A stretch of DNA of 12,376 nucleotides from Planctomycetaceae bacterium (GCA_009783865.1 WRCR01000070.1:1-12376); one strand, 5' to 3'; shown: positions 1-7,275, counted from the first letter of the stretch. The notes: generated by a model not told the origin, from the letters alone. Numbers and translations: made by a program.

Positions 1-1
1 A

Positions 2-34
2 GGACTCAGTGACCATGCTGTAATTGTACCATAA
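2..34 (+). CDS. Possible C-terminal tail of a gene entering from the left edge
   Basis: The frame starting at base 2 is open from the window edge and reads GLSDHAVIVP before a TAA at 32-34. The other two plus frames stop at 10-12 and 21-23. Ten codons are too few to identify a family or to prove coding, but the composition is protein-like, and the gap to the next gene (74 bases with a promoter-like box) would suit a gene end here. It may equally be chance. Confidence 0.2.
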   Translation, partial: GLSDHAVIVP

Positions 35-93
35 AAACGCAGGATTACTATATCTCCGAAATACGCCTACGCTAATTTTTTTGATTTTTTTGA

Positions 94-99
94 TATAAT
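94..99 (+). promoter_or_regulatory. Perfect -10 box (TATAAT) just ahead of the membrane-protein operon
   Basis: TATAAT is preceded by a T-rich tract (77-91). No good -35 hexamer lies 16-18 bases upstream. If used, transcription would start near 106, only a couple of bases before the ATG at 108, giving an almost leaderless mRNA. This agrees with the absence of a Shine-Dalgarno sequence there. Confidence 0.35.
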
Positions 100-107
100 A
101 GCGTATT

Positions 108-785
108 ATGATGTCTTTTGCCCTTATTCCGCTGTTCATATATTTCTTTGTTCTAGCCGGTCTGTCTTTGCGTGAACGTCCAACAGTATTGAACGGTATG
201 CAGGACTGGATGTTGCTCTGCGGCGGTATTGCCGGTCTGTTCGCCTTCGGACCTGGAAAACTGCTCATACCCATGCGGCTTTATTCCTTTTGGGGAATCA
301 GCGTCTGGGCTTTCTGGTTTTTGTTCTATTTCCTGCTCGCTTACATTATCGCAAGACACTTTCTGCCGAAACGCATTGTTATTTACGGGTGTCAGCAAAA
401 AATGCTAATTTCCATTCTCGAAAGACAGGGAAAACAACTCGACCCGAAAAGTACGCTGCAAGGAAACGTATTTTATCTGCCCGTCAGTCAACTACAATGC
501 TGCATCACCGGCAATGTCAGCGGCGGCTTCACCGTATTGACCGCAACGAACCCGAAACAGGACGAAGCGGTCTGGACGGCATTTGAATACGCACTCAAAA
601 ATGAATTGGCGCATTGCTTTTCATCGGAGAATCTGCCGACGGAAACAACAGAGTATTACGAAACGCCGAAACGCTGCTTTTTCTTCTGGTTCTCCTGCGG
701 TATTACGGCAGCATTGATTTCTTTTGCTATTCTCGTCTATAATGCAAAAGAACTGCAGGATTGCTTCGTTGATTACTGGTGGTGA
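108..785 (+). CDS. Unrecognised integral membrane protein, 225 aa
   Basis: I do not recognise the family. Visible are hydrophobic stretches at about residues 3-19, 33-48 and 57-82, then a soluble region of about 105 residues (85-190), then a last hydrophobic helix at about 190-210 starting with FFFWFSCG. The soluble part is mixed alpha/beta in character, with RIVIYGCQQ at its start, and has no catalytic motif that I can name. Two ATG codons are adjacent (108 and 111); either could be used, and neither has a Shine-Dalgarno. It is the first of three same-strand membrane-protein genes (next start 809), so the three products probably act together in the membrane. Codon use looks like that of the neighbouring housekeeping genes, with no sign of recent transfer. 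Confidence 0.75.
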   Translation: MMSFALIPLFIYFFVLAGLSLRERPTVLNGMQDWMLLCGGIAGLFAFGPGKLLIPMRLYSFWGISVWAFWFLFYFLLAYIIARHFLPKRIVIYGCQQKMLISILERQGKQLDPKSTLQGNVFYLPVSQLQCCITGNVSGGFTVLTATNPKQDEAVWTAFEYALKNELAHCFSSENLPTETTEYYETPKRCFFFWFSCGITAALISFAILVYNAKELQDCFVDYWW

Positions 786-808
786 TAATAATCCTTGGAG
801 AATTTTAT

Positions 809-1405
809 ATGAATCAAACCATTACTCCTGTAAAAACGGCATCGCTCGGTGTTCTGCTCATTGCCCTTTGGCTGATTGTGCAGGGCGTTTTTAATGCACT
901 CGGACTCATTTTCCTGATTTGGGACCTGCCGAATAGTTTCGAAGGTGTAACGCTTACAGTGACTACTGTTTGCTTGCTTGTCCTCTGGAAGACATTGCCG
1001 CTTACAATCGGTATCGTACTTTTTCAACAGCATCGGTCTATCGTCCGCTGGTTCTACGATTGTGTCTTGCCGGAAAATGAAGAACCCGATGGTTGGCACA
1101 ACTCCGCTTCGCCGGCAATACTCCTTGTCGGTTTGCTCGGACTGTTCCTCATATCCGGCGCACTTAATGCGTTTTGCAATGAACATCTGGTCATGATGCG
1201 GATTCTTGAAATCGACAACAAAATGCCTATCCCTCCTCATCGGTACTCAGACGCGAATCCATCGTGGTACACACCGATAGTTTATCCGCTCTTTCTTGGA
1301 CTTGTTTTCGTTATCGGTGCTGGTAGAATCGGAATATGCATCGGTAAGGCAATCGACAAATCACTCGAAAGTCCGGCAGAAAAAGAGGAGGACGAATTGT
1401 CATGA
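809..1405 (+). CDS. Unrecognised multi-pass membrane protein, 198 aa
   Basis: The longest frame opens at 779, inside the previous gene, but the start at 809 (MNQTITPVK) is preferred because GGAG at 797-800 lies at a good distance upstream and it avoids an overlap. Hydrophobic segments are visible near the N-terminus (ASLGVLLIALWLIVQGVFNA), then LTVTTVCLLVLWKTL with its extension, then SPAILLVGLLGLFLISGAL, and a last one around YPLFLGLVFVIGAG, so about four or five membrane helices. A polar loop with PENEEPDGW sits in the middle and an acidic tail (AEKEEDELS) ends the protein. The gene lies 23 bases after the first membrane gene, and its stop overlaps the next start (ATGA arrangement), which indicates an operon with translational coupling. 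No family or function is recognised. Confidence 0.75.
   Translation: MNQTITPVKTASLGVLLIALWLIVQGVFNALGLIFLIWDLPNSFEGVTLTVTTVCLLVLWKTLPLTIGIVLFQQHRSIVRWFYDCVLPENEEPDGWHNSASPAILLVGLLGLFLISGALNAFCNEHLVMMRILEIDNKMPIPPHRYSDANPSWYTPIVYPLFLGLVFVIGAGRIGICIGKAIDKSLESPAEKEEDELS
1387..1392 (+). promoter_or_regulatory. Strong Shine-Dalgarno (AGGAGG) for the third membrane gene
   Basis: AGGAGG ends 9 bases before the ATG at 1402. It is the best Shine-Dalgarno in the window and fixes the start of the third gene, although the site lies inside the coding sequence of the second gene. Most other genes here lack such a site. Confidence 0.7.
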
Positions 1406-1908
1406 AATTACCTTTGGAAAATCGGCTTGTCGAAATTGTTCTGTCACTGCTCATTATTATGTACGGCTTGCGGCTGATTATACCGACAGATATGAGCATT
1501 ATCGTCCAAATTCAGCACGGTTGGTTTCCGGCATTTCGTGAACTTCCGTACCAGATTGGAATTCCTCTGTATATCATTGCCGGATGCCTGTTGATTGTTT
1601 TCTTTGCCCGTATTGTTCAAATGGTCGGTTACATTGCAACGGGAGAGAAAATTCGGTCGAAACGCAGTTGGCTTCTGGGCGAAATCCTTGCTGTTCCTTG
1701 TATTCTTTATGCCTTCGTGCTGTTTCTGTTCGTGTTTCTCGCAGGAACGCAAGTGGTTGTGTTTTGTTTTTATGAGCAGGGACTTTTCGTTGGCATTAAA
1801 GGTCTTGCTATTTTCTCGATGCTGTTATTTTATCTTGCCGTTGCGGCACTCATTTTGTTTCGCGCCCGCAGCATTGCAGCATGGCTGTTGCGTATAGTGA
1901 AGGACTAA
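1402..1908 (+). CDS. Unrecognised small membrane protein, 168 aa
   Basis: The start is fixed by a strong AGGAGG site, and the ATG overlaps the stop of the previous gene by four bases. Four hydrophobic segments can be seen: about residues 9-27, 50-70 (QIGIPLYIIAGCLLIVFFA), 90-125 (ending in VFLAGTQVVVFCF) and 130-155. Short basic stretches (GEKIRSKRSW and the C-terminal RARS/LRIVKD) would favour the cytoplasmic side. No catalytic or binding motif is evident and no family is recognised. It is the last gene of the three-gene membrane cluster. Its TAA is separated by one base from the stop of the convergent RidA gene, leaving no room for a separate terminator. Confidence 0.75.
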   Translation: MKLPLENRLVEIVLSLLIIMYGLRLIIPTDMSIIVQIQHGWFPAFRELPYQIGIPLYIIAGCLLIVFFARIVQMVGYIATGEKIRSKRSWLLGEILAVPCILYAFVLFLFVFLAGTQVVVFCFYEQGLFVGIKGLAIFSMLLFYLAVAALILFRARSIAAWLLRIVKD

Positions 1909-1909
1909 A

Positions 1910-2293
1910 TTATATTTCCGGTATCTCTGCAACCAATTCGATTTCAACTTTTGCGCCGCGGGGCAGAGCGGCAACTTGTACCGTGCTGCGTGCCGGTCTT
2001 GCGTCACCGAGATGTTTGCCGTAGATTTCGTTCATCTTGCCGAAATCCGCCAAGTCCGTCAGAAAAACCGTTGTCTTGACAACTCTTTGCCAAGAAGTTC
2101 CCGCTTCTGTAAGAACGGCATCAAGGTTTTTCAATACACGCTCCGTTTGTTCTTCAATCGTTCCGTTGATGAGACCGCCGTCTTCCGGCACTATGGGAAT
2201 CTGTCCGGAAGTGAACAGGAAACCGCCGCTTATGATACCTTGTGAATACGGACCAATAGCAGCGGGAGCATTTTTTGAACAAATCGTTTCCAT
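1910..2293 (-). CDS. ridA: RidA/YjgF-family enamine/imine deaminase
   Basis: RidA proteins are small cytoplasmic trimers that hydrolyse reactive 2-aminoacrylate and related enamines/imines, made by PLP-dependent threonine and serine dehydratases, to 2-keto acids, so protecting other PLP enzymes. At 127 aa the length is normal. It begins with the family N-terminus APAAIGPYSQG and carries TSGQIP, VVKTTVFLTD and the signature PARSTVQVAALPRGAKVEIE. Residues equivalent to E. coli RidA Tyr17, Arg105 and Glu120 are present as Y16, R102 and E117; the Arg is the hallmark of active deaminases. No Shine-Dalgarno is visible before the ATG. The gene stands alone behind a 120-base gap that holds two copies of a short repeat, and it converges on the membrane operon. 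No PLP dehydratase gene is nearby. Confidence 0.93.
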   Translation of the reverse strand: METICSKNAPAAIGPYSQGIISGGFLFTSGQIPIVPEDGGLINGTIEEQTERVLKNLDAVLTEAGTSWQRVVKTTVFLTDLADFGKMNEIYGKHLGDARPARSTVQVAALPRGAKVEIELVAEIPEI

Positions 2294-2301
2294 AATTATT
2301 T

Positions 2302-2357
2302 AGACAGGATTTACAGGATTTTAGGGATATTTTTCAGACAGGATTTGTAGGATTTTA
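2302..2357. repeat. Pair of 22-bp imperfect direct repeats between the trx and ridA genes
   Basis: Copies at 2302-2323 and 2336-2357 differ at two positions: AGACAGGATTTACAGGATTT against AGACAGGATTTGTAGGATTT, both then followed by TA. Each copy is itself two AGGATT units nine bases apart. The array fills much of the otherwise gene-free space between the RidA gene (start 2293) and the thioredoxin gene (stop 2414). It has no dyad symmetry. It may be a dispersed intergenic repeat of this genome, but only these two copies are in view. Confidence 0.7.
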
Positions 2358-2413
2358 TTTTTTGGCACAATAAGCAAGATTTGAGGTAGTGGGAAATTCT
2401 GTCAAAAATTCCT

Positions 2414-2734
2414 TTATTCGATTTCGTCCAGTGCGTTCTGAAGTTTATGTTTGGACTGCACACCGCTCATGCGCTCGACAACTTTTCCTTTGTGAAAAAA
2501 GAGCAGAGTCGGCAGCAAATCAATGCCGAACTGCGCGGCAATCTGCGGAAATTCGGCAGCATTGATTTTAGCGACAACGGCGTATCCGTCATTTTCTTCG
2601 GCAAGTCCTTCAAGAACCGGCAGCAGCATACCGCAGGGTTTACAGCCGGGAGACCAAAAGTCGACCAGTGCGGGTGTTTCGGATTGAATAACAGTTTGAA
2701 AACTAACAGCGTCTAATTCTTTAATGAGGGACAT
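2414..2734 (-). CDS. trxA: Thioredoxin (CKPC active site)
   Basis: This is a 106-aa single-domain cytoplasmic thioredoxin, the usual length. The redox site is C31-K-P-C34 within FWSPGCKPCG. Family landmarks follow in place: buried acid D25, K56 (the usual Lys57), the cis-proline P75 in LLPTLLFF, and G91 near the C-terminal helix. The active site differs from the classical WCGPC: the Trp before the first Cys is Gly and the dipeptide is Lys-Pro, which would alter redox potential and partner choice. Function as a protein disulfide reductase is the default reading; a narrower thioredoxin-like role cannot be excluded. There is no signal peptide and no Shine-Dalgarno. The gene is flanked by noncoding gaps of about 200 and 120 bases, so it is probably transcribed alone. 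Confidence 0.9.
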   Translation of the reverse strand: MSLIKELDAVSFQTVIQSETPALVDFWSPGCKPCGMLLPVLEGLAEENDGYAVVAKINAAEFPQIAAQFGIDLLPTLLFFHKGKVVERMSGVQSKHKLQNALDEIE

Positions 2735-2776
2735 ATAAATAATCGGAAAATCGAATAACTATTTTGGAAAACGTTA

Positions 2777-2804
2777 ATTATAATTTATTTCACAGGAAAG
2801 TAAA
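2777..2804 (-). promoter_or_regulatory. Candidate sigma70-type promoter for the thioredoxin gene
   Basis: On the minus strand there is a perfect TATAAT (2777-2782) with TTTACT (2799-2804) 16 bases upstream, matching the -35 consensus at four of six positions. The transcript would start near 2770 with a leader of roughly 35 bases before the ATG at 2734. The rest of the 2735-2936 gap is discussed under findings. Confidence 0.4.
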
Positions 2805-2936
2805 AGGCACTTCAAAAAACAGTACAGATTAAGTTGTGAGCAGCGAGTAGACGGCTGCGTCCGGCGGACGATTCACATCAATCCGCAGCATGGCAGGCGG
2901 CGTTTGTTTTGGAGTTGTCACAGAGCAATATCCTCG

Positions 2937-5288
2937 TCATCGTCTTGCGTTTCTTTCCTGAATAAAGAACGCCGCCGGATTGTCCGTGATGACATATTCG
3001 ACAGTTGTTAAGTCCGAACCGGCGTATTTTACCTTGATGCGGTTTGTACCTGCCTTGAGTTGTCCGAGCAGGTGGAGCCAAACAACCCGTTCTTCCGTCG
3101 TTCCCGCGGGCCACTGATAGCCGGATTGAACGACAGCGGTGGAAGTTTCGCCGTTAATCGAAATATCAAATCTCGGCGATTTCCGCCGCGGAATGCGGGC
3201 AAGGAGAGAATAACCTCCATCCTTTGGAATGTTGACGGACGTGTCAATCATGCCGCCCTTGCCATCGATATAAACTGTGTTCGGTCCGGCGGAGGCGGGA
3301 TGTTTCTCCTCGGTATAAACACCCTTGGCATAAACGCTGACGGGTCTCGACAGACCGCTTTGAGTTCGCACAAGAAATGCACCGCGGAAAGCAGGTCGTC
3401 CGGTGAGTTTATTCGGGGCGGCGGTAACCGTGAGTTTCATAGTACCGCCGGGAGCAATCGTACCGCTGGCAGGCGTAACGGTGAACCAATCGAAAACGGT
3501 ATTCTGACGGATTTTGAATTCAACCGGTGCTTCAGCGTTTGCGGGAAGGGTAAGCGTTACGGTATCGCTGCCGCCGATGTCACGGAAGTTGACTTCAGCT
3601 GGGACGGTTGCGAGGGCAAGAGGACGAAGTGGAATATCAGCAGCACCGCCAAAAAAAGCACCGAGGTCATCACCGGCGCGGATAATTCCTGCAACGGGGA
3701 CGGCTTTGCCGCGAGCCGGACTATCCGGCGCAAGACGGAAATCAGCAATAACCGGGTCTATGAAACGCGGGTCGCCGGTGATAGCATTTTTTTCCTGTCC
3801 GTAGTGGCGGAAAGCGGCAACAAGCCGCTCGGATGCTTCGGACGAGCGGTCGACCCAAAAGAGGTCGTTATCGAAGTTCTCCGCCCGCAGCCAAGCCGAT
3901 TGGGTCAAAGAATCATTGCAAACGAAGATATTGTTACGCATCGTACCGAGACCGGCATCTACAGGAGTGGCACTGCCGTATGCACCGTAAGAGGCGGCAC
4001 TGGGTCCGAATCCATGGAAGGTGTTGTTATAGACAAAGCGTTTCCCTTTTTGCGTTTCCCCGTGACCGTTTTTGAGGAAGGCAAAACGGCGCGCGCCTTC
4101 GTCGCTGAGATTCACGATGAGATTTCCGACGGCGTATTGAGGACCAACCATATTGGCACCAAAACTGATACCGCATAAGACCCCCTCGACTTTGTTGCCG
4201 ACGAAACGAAGGTTAATGCCGCCGCCTTCAAGTTCGATGCCGTCATCGTTGGCAAAGGCGAGGAAGTTTCCAATGATGTCGCTGTCGCGGTAGAACCCGC
4301 CTATGGGAGAAGAATTGCTGACACATTCGATGACATCGTTCCAGCGGTGTTCGTCGCTGCCGACAAAGTCGTTCCAGCGGATGACGTTCCCGCCGCGTGT
4401 GTATTCGACAACGACGGCTTCTGGACCAGTGGGGTGCGAAAATACCCAAGAATTTGCCCTGCCGCGCGGGTCATGGATATAACAGCGTTCAACAACAGTA
4501 GCGGCACTTTTACGGATTTGAACACCGCCGTCAAGGTTGATGGTTTTTCCGGCATCATCGAGGTATTGACCGCACCGGTCAGCGTTATCGAATCGCTGCT
4601 TGCCGGTGCGTCCCCAACCGGAAATGTCGCAGTTGAGAATGCGCACAAAATCGCAGTTATCGACGAGAATGCCGTGGCGTTTGCCGCCTTCGACAGTGAG
4701 GTTTTCGAGTATAATGTATTTCGCACCATTCAGAACGATGGCGGCATCCAATTTGTCGTTGTCACGGAGTGCGCGCCGGACTATCCAATCGGCAGGAGCG
4801 GTGTATTTTATCCATGCATCAGGCGAACCTTGTTCAGTAATAATAATACCGTCCTTGCCGGTATCGGGAAGCGTGCTGATATCAATGGTCTTGGCAATGC
4901 GCGGGGTACTGTTCCAGGTACGGAAAGTGGTTTGCGCAACAAGTTTTCCGATGTTCGATTGTGCGGTCAGTATGCGAATTTGGTATTCGGTATCCTCGGC
5001 GAGATTGAAAATACTGCCTTTGTGTATTTTTTCGGGCTGGTCGCAAACGGTGTTGTGCGCGGCGTGCCAGCCGGTTTCGTCTGTGCGTTTATATTCCGTG
5101 CGAAACACAGCACCATCGGACGGGCGGAAATAATAACTGCAACTGTTGAAAAGAGGGACGGTTTGTATCTCATCGTCCGCAAAGGGTGTAATGAGCGGAT
5201 CCGTAAATTCGGATTGCGAAAATACATTCGCTCCCAAACAACATAACGCAGCCAATAAAAAACAGAATGTTGATTTCATAGAATTCAT
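2937..5288 (-). CDS. Secreted right-handed beta-helix protein, 783 aa (lyase/adhesin-like architecture)
   Basis: The N-terminus is a signal peptide: MKSTFCF followed by the hydrophobic stretch LLAALCCLGANVFS, with likely cleavage near residue 24. ATG codons at 5288 and 5279 are both possible starts. Then comes an Ig/FN3-like domain (about 40-125, ending TEYQIRILTAQ...TFRTW). A right-handed parallel beta-helix follows (about 185-460), with repeated turns such as YIILENLTVEGG, VRILNCDISGWG, VVERCYIHDP, SDIIGNFLAF and RFVYNNTFHGF. Next is the GDPRFIDP...DFRLAPDSPARG segment that often closes such proteins, an Ig-like domain resembling ASH-type modules (about 560-655), and a C-terminal beta-sandwich (about 660-775). 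The helix resembles polysaccharide lyases and pectate-lyase-like surface proteins, but I cannot name a catalytic site, substrate or anchor. Probable location is periplasm or cell surface. It starts 39 bases after coaB. Confidence 0.85.
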   Translation of the reverse strand: MNSMKSTFCFLLAALCCLGANVFSQSEFTDPLITPFADDEIQTVPLFNSCSYYFRPSDGAVFRTEYKRTDETGWHAAHNTVCDQPEKIHKGSIFNLAEDTEYQIRILTAQSNIGKLVAQTTFRTWNSTPRIAKTIDISTLPDTGKDGIIITEQGSPDAWIKYTAPADWIVRRALRDNDKLDAAIVLNGAKYIILENLTVEGGKRHGILVDNCDFVRILNCDISGWGRTGKQRFDNADRCGQYLDDAGKTINLDGGVQIRKSAATVVERCYIHDPRGRANSWVFSHPTGPEAVVVEYTRGGNVIRWNDFVGSDEHRWNDVIECVSNSSPIGGFYRDSDIIGNFLAFANDDGIELEGGGINLRFVGNKVEGVLCGISFGANMVGPQYAVGNLIVNLSDEGARRFAFLKNGHGETQKGKRFVYNNTFHGFGPSAASYGAYGSATPVDAGLGTMRNNIFVCNDSLTQSAWLRAENFDNDLFWVDRSSEASERLVAAFRHYGQEKNAITGDPRFIDPVIADFRLAPDSPARGKAVPVAGIIRAGDDLGAFFGGAADIPLRPLALATVPAEVNFRDIGGSDTVTLTLPANAEAPVEFKIRQNTVFDWFTVTPASGTIAPGGTMKLTVTAAPNKLTGRPAFRGAFLVRTQSGLSRPVSVYAKGVYTEEKHPASAGPNTVYIDGKGGMIDTSVNIPKDGGYSLLARIPRRKSPRFDISINGETSTAVVQSGYQWPAGTTEERVVWLHLLGQLKAGTNRIKVKYAGSDLTTVEYVITDNPAAFFIQERNARR

Positions 5289-5323
5289 CAGGTTTGGTCC
5301 ATAACTAACAAGGATTTTCTGTG

Positions 5324-5335
5324 TTGATTATAACA
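5324..5335 (-). promoter_or_regulatory. Extended -10 promoter for the beta-helix gene, overlapping the coaB stop
   Basis: The minus strand reads TGTTATAAT, a TGn-extended perfect -10 whose TATAAT is at 5327-5332. It overlaps the coaB stop codon (5328-5330). No -35 match is evident, which is normal for extended -10 promoters. Transcription would start near 5320, about 30 bases before the ATG, so the beta-helix gene can be expressed independently of the upstream pair. Confidence 0.45.
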
Positions 5336-6023
5336 CATTGGCGGGTCGCCGAGGAACTTGCAACCGGACTGTCCCGCAAATTATCTCAACTATCTTTTCC
5401 GCAACATATAGTTTTTTGCCGACAAATGTTGAACACATCTCCCCGCTGCGGTCGAAAATCTTTACCGTTGAAATATCACTGTGAATCGACTCCGCTTTGT
5501 TGAGTACAACGTAATCACCGTTTTTTTCTTTCAGTTTCCGCAATGCATTTTTTTCGCCGGCTTTATCGTCCGCCGTTTCAAGCGCGAAACAGATAATAAA
5601 CTGGTCAGCCCGTTTTATTTTTCCCAATGCCGCAAGAATATCCGGTGTTTTACAAAACCGGATTGTTAAAACGCCGTCTTCCATATTTTGCTTGGAAATT
5701 TTCTGCGGCGAAAATTGCAGCGGCTTGAAATCGCAAGGCGCAGCCGCGCCGATAACACCGGCGCAATGCGGAAAATGTTCCAGACAAGCGGCAAGCATTT
5801 CCTCTGTCGTTTCAACATAATGAACTTCTGCACCGGCTGGATATTCAACCGAAACACAGCCGCTAATTACGATAGGTACAGCACCGTTTTTAATAACCGC
5901 CGCTGCCAATGCCGCTCCCATCTTGCCGCTGGAACCATTGCTGATATAACGAACCTGGTCGAGATATTCCCGCGTTGGTCCCGATGTGATTAAAATCTTC
6001 TGCCGTTCATCTTGCGGTGTCAT
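5328..6023 (-). CDS. coaB: Stand-alone phosphopantothenate-cysteine ligase (CoaB)
   Basis: CoaB joins cysteine to 4'-phosphopantothenate after nucleotide activation, the second of the CoA steps that most bacteria place in a CoaBC fusion. This 231-aa protein is the CoaB domain alone. It has the nucleotide-binding start ITSGPTREYLDQVRYISNGSSGKMG with N29 (E. coli Asn210), AAAPCDFKP followed by KISK with K108 (E. coli Lys289), and CFALET near the end. There is no flavin-binding CoaC domain, so the decarboxylase must be encoded elsewhere. The third conserved motif after LNKAES is diverged from the usual NDVS. The ATG lies one base after the TAA of the enolase-superfamily gene with no Shine-Dalgarno, so translation is probably coupled to that gene. 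A different ligase of the same fold is less likely. Confidence 0.88.
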   Translation of the reverse strand: MTPQDERQKILITSGPTREYLDQVRYISNGSSGKMGAALAAAVIKNGAVPIVISGCVSVEYPAGAEVHYVETTEEMLAACLEHFPHCAGVIGAAAPCDFKPLQFSPQKISKQNMEDGVLTIRFCKTPDILAALGKIKRADQFIICFALETADDKAGEKNALRKLKEKNGDYVVLNKAESIHSDISTVKIFDRSGEMCSTFVGKKLYVAEKIVEIICGTVRLQVPRRPANVL

Positions 6024-6024
6024 G

Positions 6025-7164
6025 TTATCGTTTCAGGCAGCAGTGTTTCAACGCATTGCGTTTAATCAATTCTTCGTCCGGTTCAAAGCCGATGCCCGAT
6101 TCGTTCCACAGTTCAAGAACGAGACGACTCTCGTTTTCATTTTCCGGCGTTGGTTTCAAGATCGGCTTCAACGGAACACCGGGGTCGTTTTCGAGATAAT
6201 CTTCGATACGGACATAATCGGTCGGCAATGTACCTGCAAGTGAAGCAAGAGCGGCAACAAAGCGGTATCCGACGGATGTGATAATTTCCGTTCCGATATA
6301 ACAATCGCACTCTCCCCGTTTTGCCAATTCATAAATTGCCTTCGCTTCGGTTAAACCGCCGGCATTTCCCGGTTTCAAACAGAAGGCGGCGCAACTGTGT
6401 AAATCAAGAGCAATATCAGCATGATGAGTGCTGGTAATTGATTCATCAAGCGCGATGGGCGTTCTCATTGATTCCTGCAACATGGCGTGTCCGACAAATT
6501 CGCTGTCCGAAAGCGGCTGCTCCAGCAGCGAAGGCATAAAATCATCGAACCGATAAAGGGTATCAGTGTGAGCATCAAGGCGAAGTGCCCCTTCGACATC
6601 GCATTGAATATCCGCTAGGGGAAATTCACTGCGGACAGCACCGAGGACTTGTAAGTCCCAGCCCGGTCTGATTTTAAGTGTGATGCGTTTGAATCCTTCG
6701 GTTATCGCCTGCTTGATGTCGGCAAGAAACTCTTCCGGTTTTTCATAGCGGTCGAAAGATACACCGATTTCAATATCTTTTTTTGCGCCGCCCAATGTTT
6801 TATACAGCGGTTCATTTTTGAGGCGGGACGATAAATCCCACCACGCCATATCAACTATTGCTTTGGAATTGCGATTGCCTCGAATTGCCTTCAATGTTTC
6901 CGCTAAGTGTTCGCCGGAATCAATTCCCTGCTGCAACGAAAGGCGCGGCAGAATAGAATGTTCGAGACAATCGAAAGCGGCGGCTGACCATGCAGCGGTC
7001 AAAGTCGGTTCGTTGCCTGGAAATACTTCTGCCCAGCCGCTGACACCGTCTTTCTGCATACGGAGCATAACGGTATCAATGTGAGTGAGCGGATTATCCG
7101 CCATCGTATAAGGTTTCTTCAACGGAAAGCGGACAAGGTAAGCATCTATTTGGTCAATTTGCAT
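6025..7164 (-). CDS. Enolase-superfamily enzyme, NAAAR / o-succinylbenzoate synthase type (MLE subgroup)
   Basis: At 379 aa this is a full-length muconate-lactonizing-subgroup protein: an N-terminal capping domain (1-125) and a TIM barrel. Catalytic positions match Amycolatopsis N-acylamino acid racemase almost one for one: K164 in TLKIRPGWD, metal ligands D189 (QCDVEG), E215 (LEQPL) and D240 (ALDES), and K264 in CLKPGNAGG. The pair of lysines on opposite faces suits a 1,1-proton transfer or an OSBS-type dehydration. Differences: the first Lys of the usual KxK is Thr162, DxN is D189-V-E, and the last barrel segment reads YIGTEIITSVG instead of the GGMxE type. True activity (menaquinone OSBS, N-acyl racemase, dipeptide epimerase or new) is not decided by sequence; no men genes are nearby. 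It is first in an operon with coaB (1-base gap). Confidence 0.85.
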   Translation of the reverse strand: MQIDQIDAYLVRFPLKKPYTMADNPLTHIDTVMLRMQKDGVSGWAEVFPGNEPTLTAAWSAAAFDCLEHSILPRLSLQQGIDSGEHLAETLKAIRGNRNSKAIVDMAWWDLSSRLKNEPLYKTLGGAKKDIEIGVSFDRYEKPEEFLADIKQAITEGFKRITLKIRPGWDLQVLGAVRSEFPLADIQCDVEGALRLDAHTDTLYRFDDFMPSLLEQPLSDSEFVGHAMLQESMRTPIALDESITSTHHADIALDLHSCAAFCLKPGNAGGLTEAKAIYELAKRGECDCYIGTEIITSVGYRFVAALASLAGTLPTDYVRIEDYLENDPGVPLKPILKPTPENENESRLVLELWNESGIGFEPDEELIKRNALKHCCLKR

Positions 7165-7178
7165 CGTGCTGTTAGTAA

Positions 7179-7207
7179 AATATGTTGTTGAAAATTGTTG
7201 TTGTCAA
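7179..7207 (-). promoter_or_regulatory. Sigma70-type promoter for the enolase-type gene and coaB
   Basis: On the minus strand a perfect TTGACA (7202-7207) is followed after exactly 17 bases by CATATT (7179-7184), four of six matches to the -10 consensus. Transcription would begin near 7172, leaving a leader of only about 8 bases before the ATG at 7164. This agrees with the lack of a Shine-Dalgarno there. It lies in the 159-base divergent region shared with the EF-G2 gene. Confidence 0.5.
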
Positions 7208-7275
7208 AGCACTCACATTATTTTACATACATGGATGATAATTTCAACGGTACTTAAATTTCGTTCATTTTCCGC

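Noticed and set aside
779..808. Upstream start at 779 for the second membrane gene
   Set aside because: It would overlap the previous gene and lacks a ribosome site; the ATG at 809 has GGAG at proper spacing.
2858..2870. Small hairpin CGTCC-GGC-GGACG as a terminator of the beta-helix gene
   Set aside because: The stem is only five base pairs and no T-run follows on the minus strand; the bases also fall within the open continuation of the frame.
3060..4178. Long open frame (372 codons) on the + strand opposite the beta-helix gene
   Set aside because: The minus-strand frame has a signal peptide, coherent domains and repeated beta-helix turns; the plus frame is low-complexity in character with no recognisable domain and reflects codon bias of the real gene.
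4347..5246. Second long open frame (299 codons) opposite the beta-helix gene
   Set aside because: Same reason; its sequence has no domain features and it lies wholly antisense to a well-supported gene.
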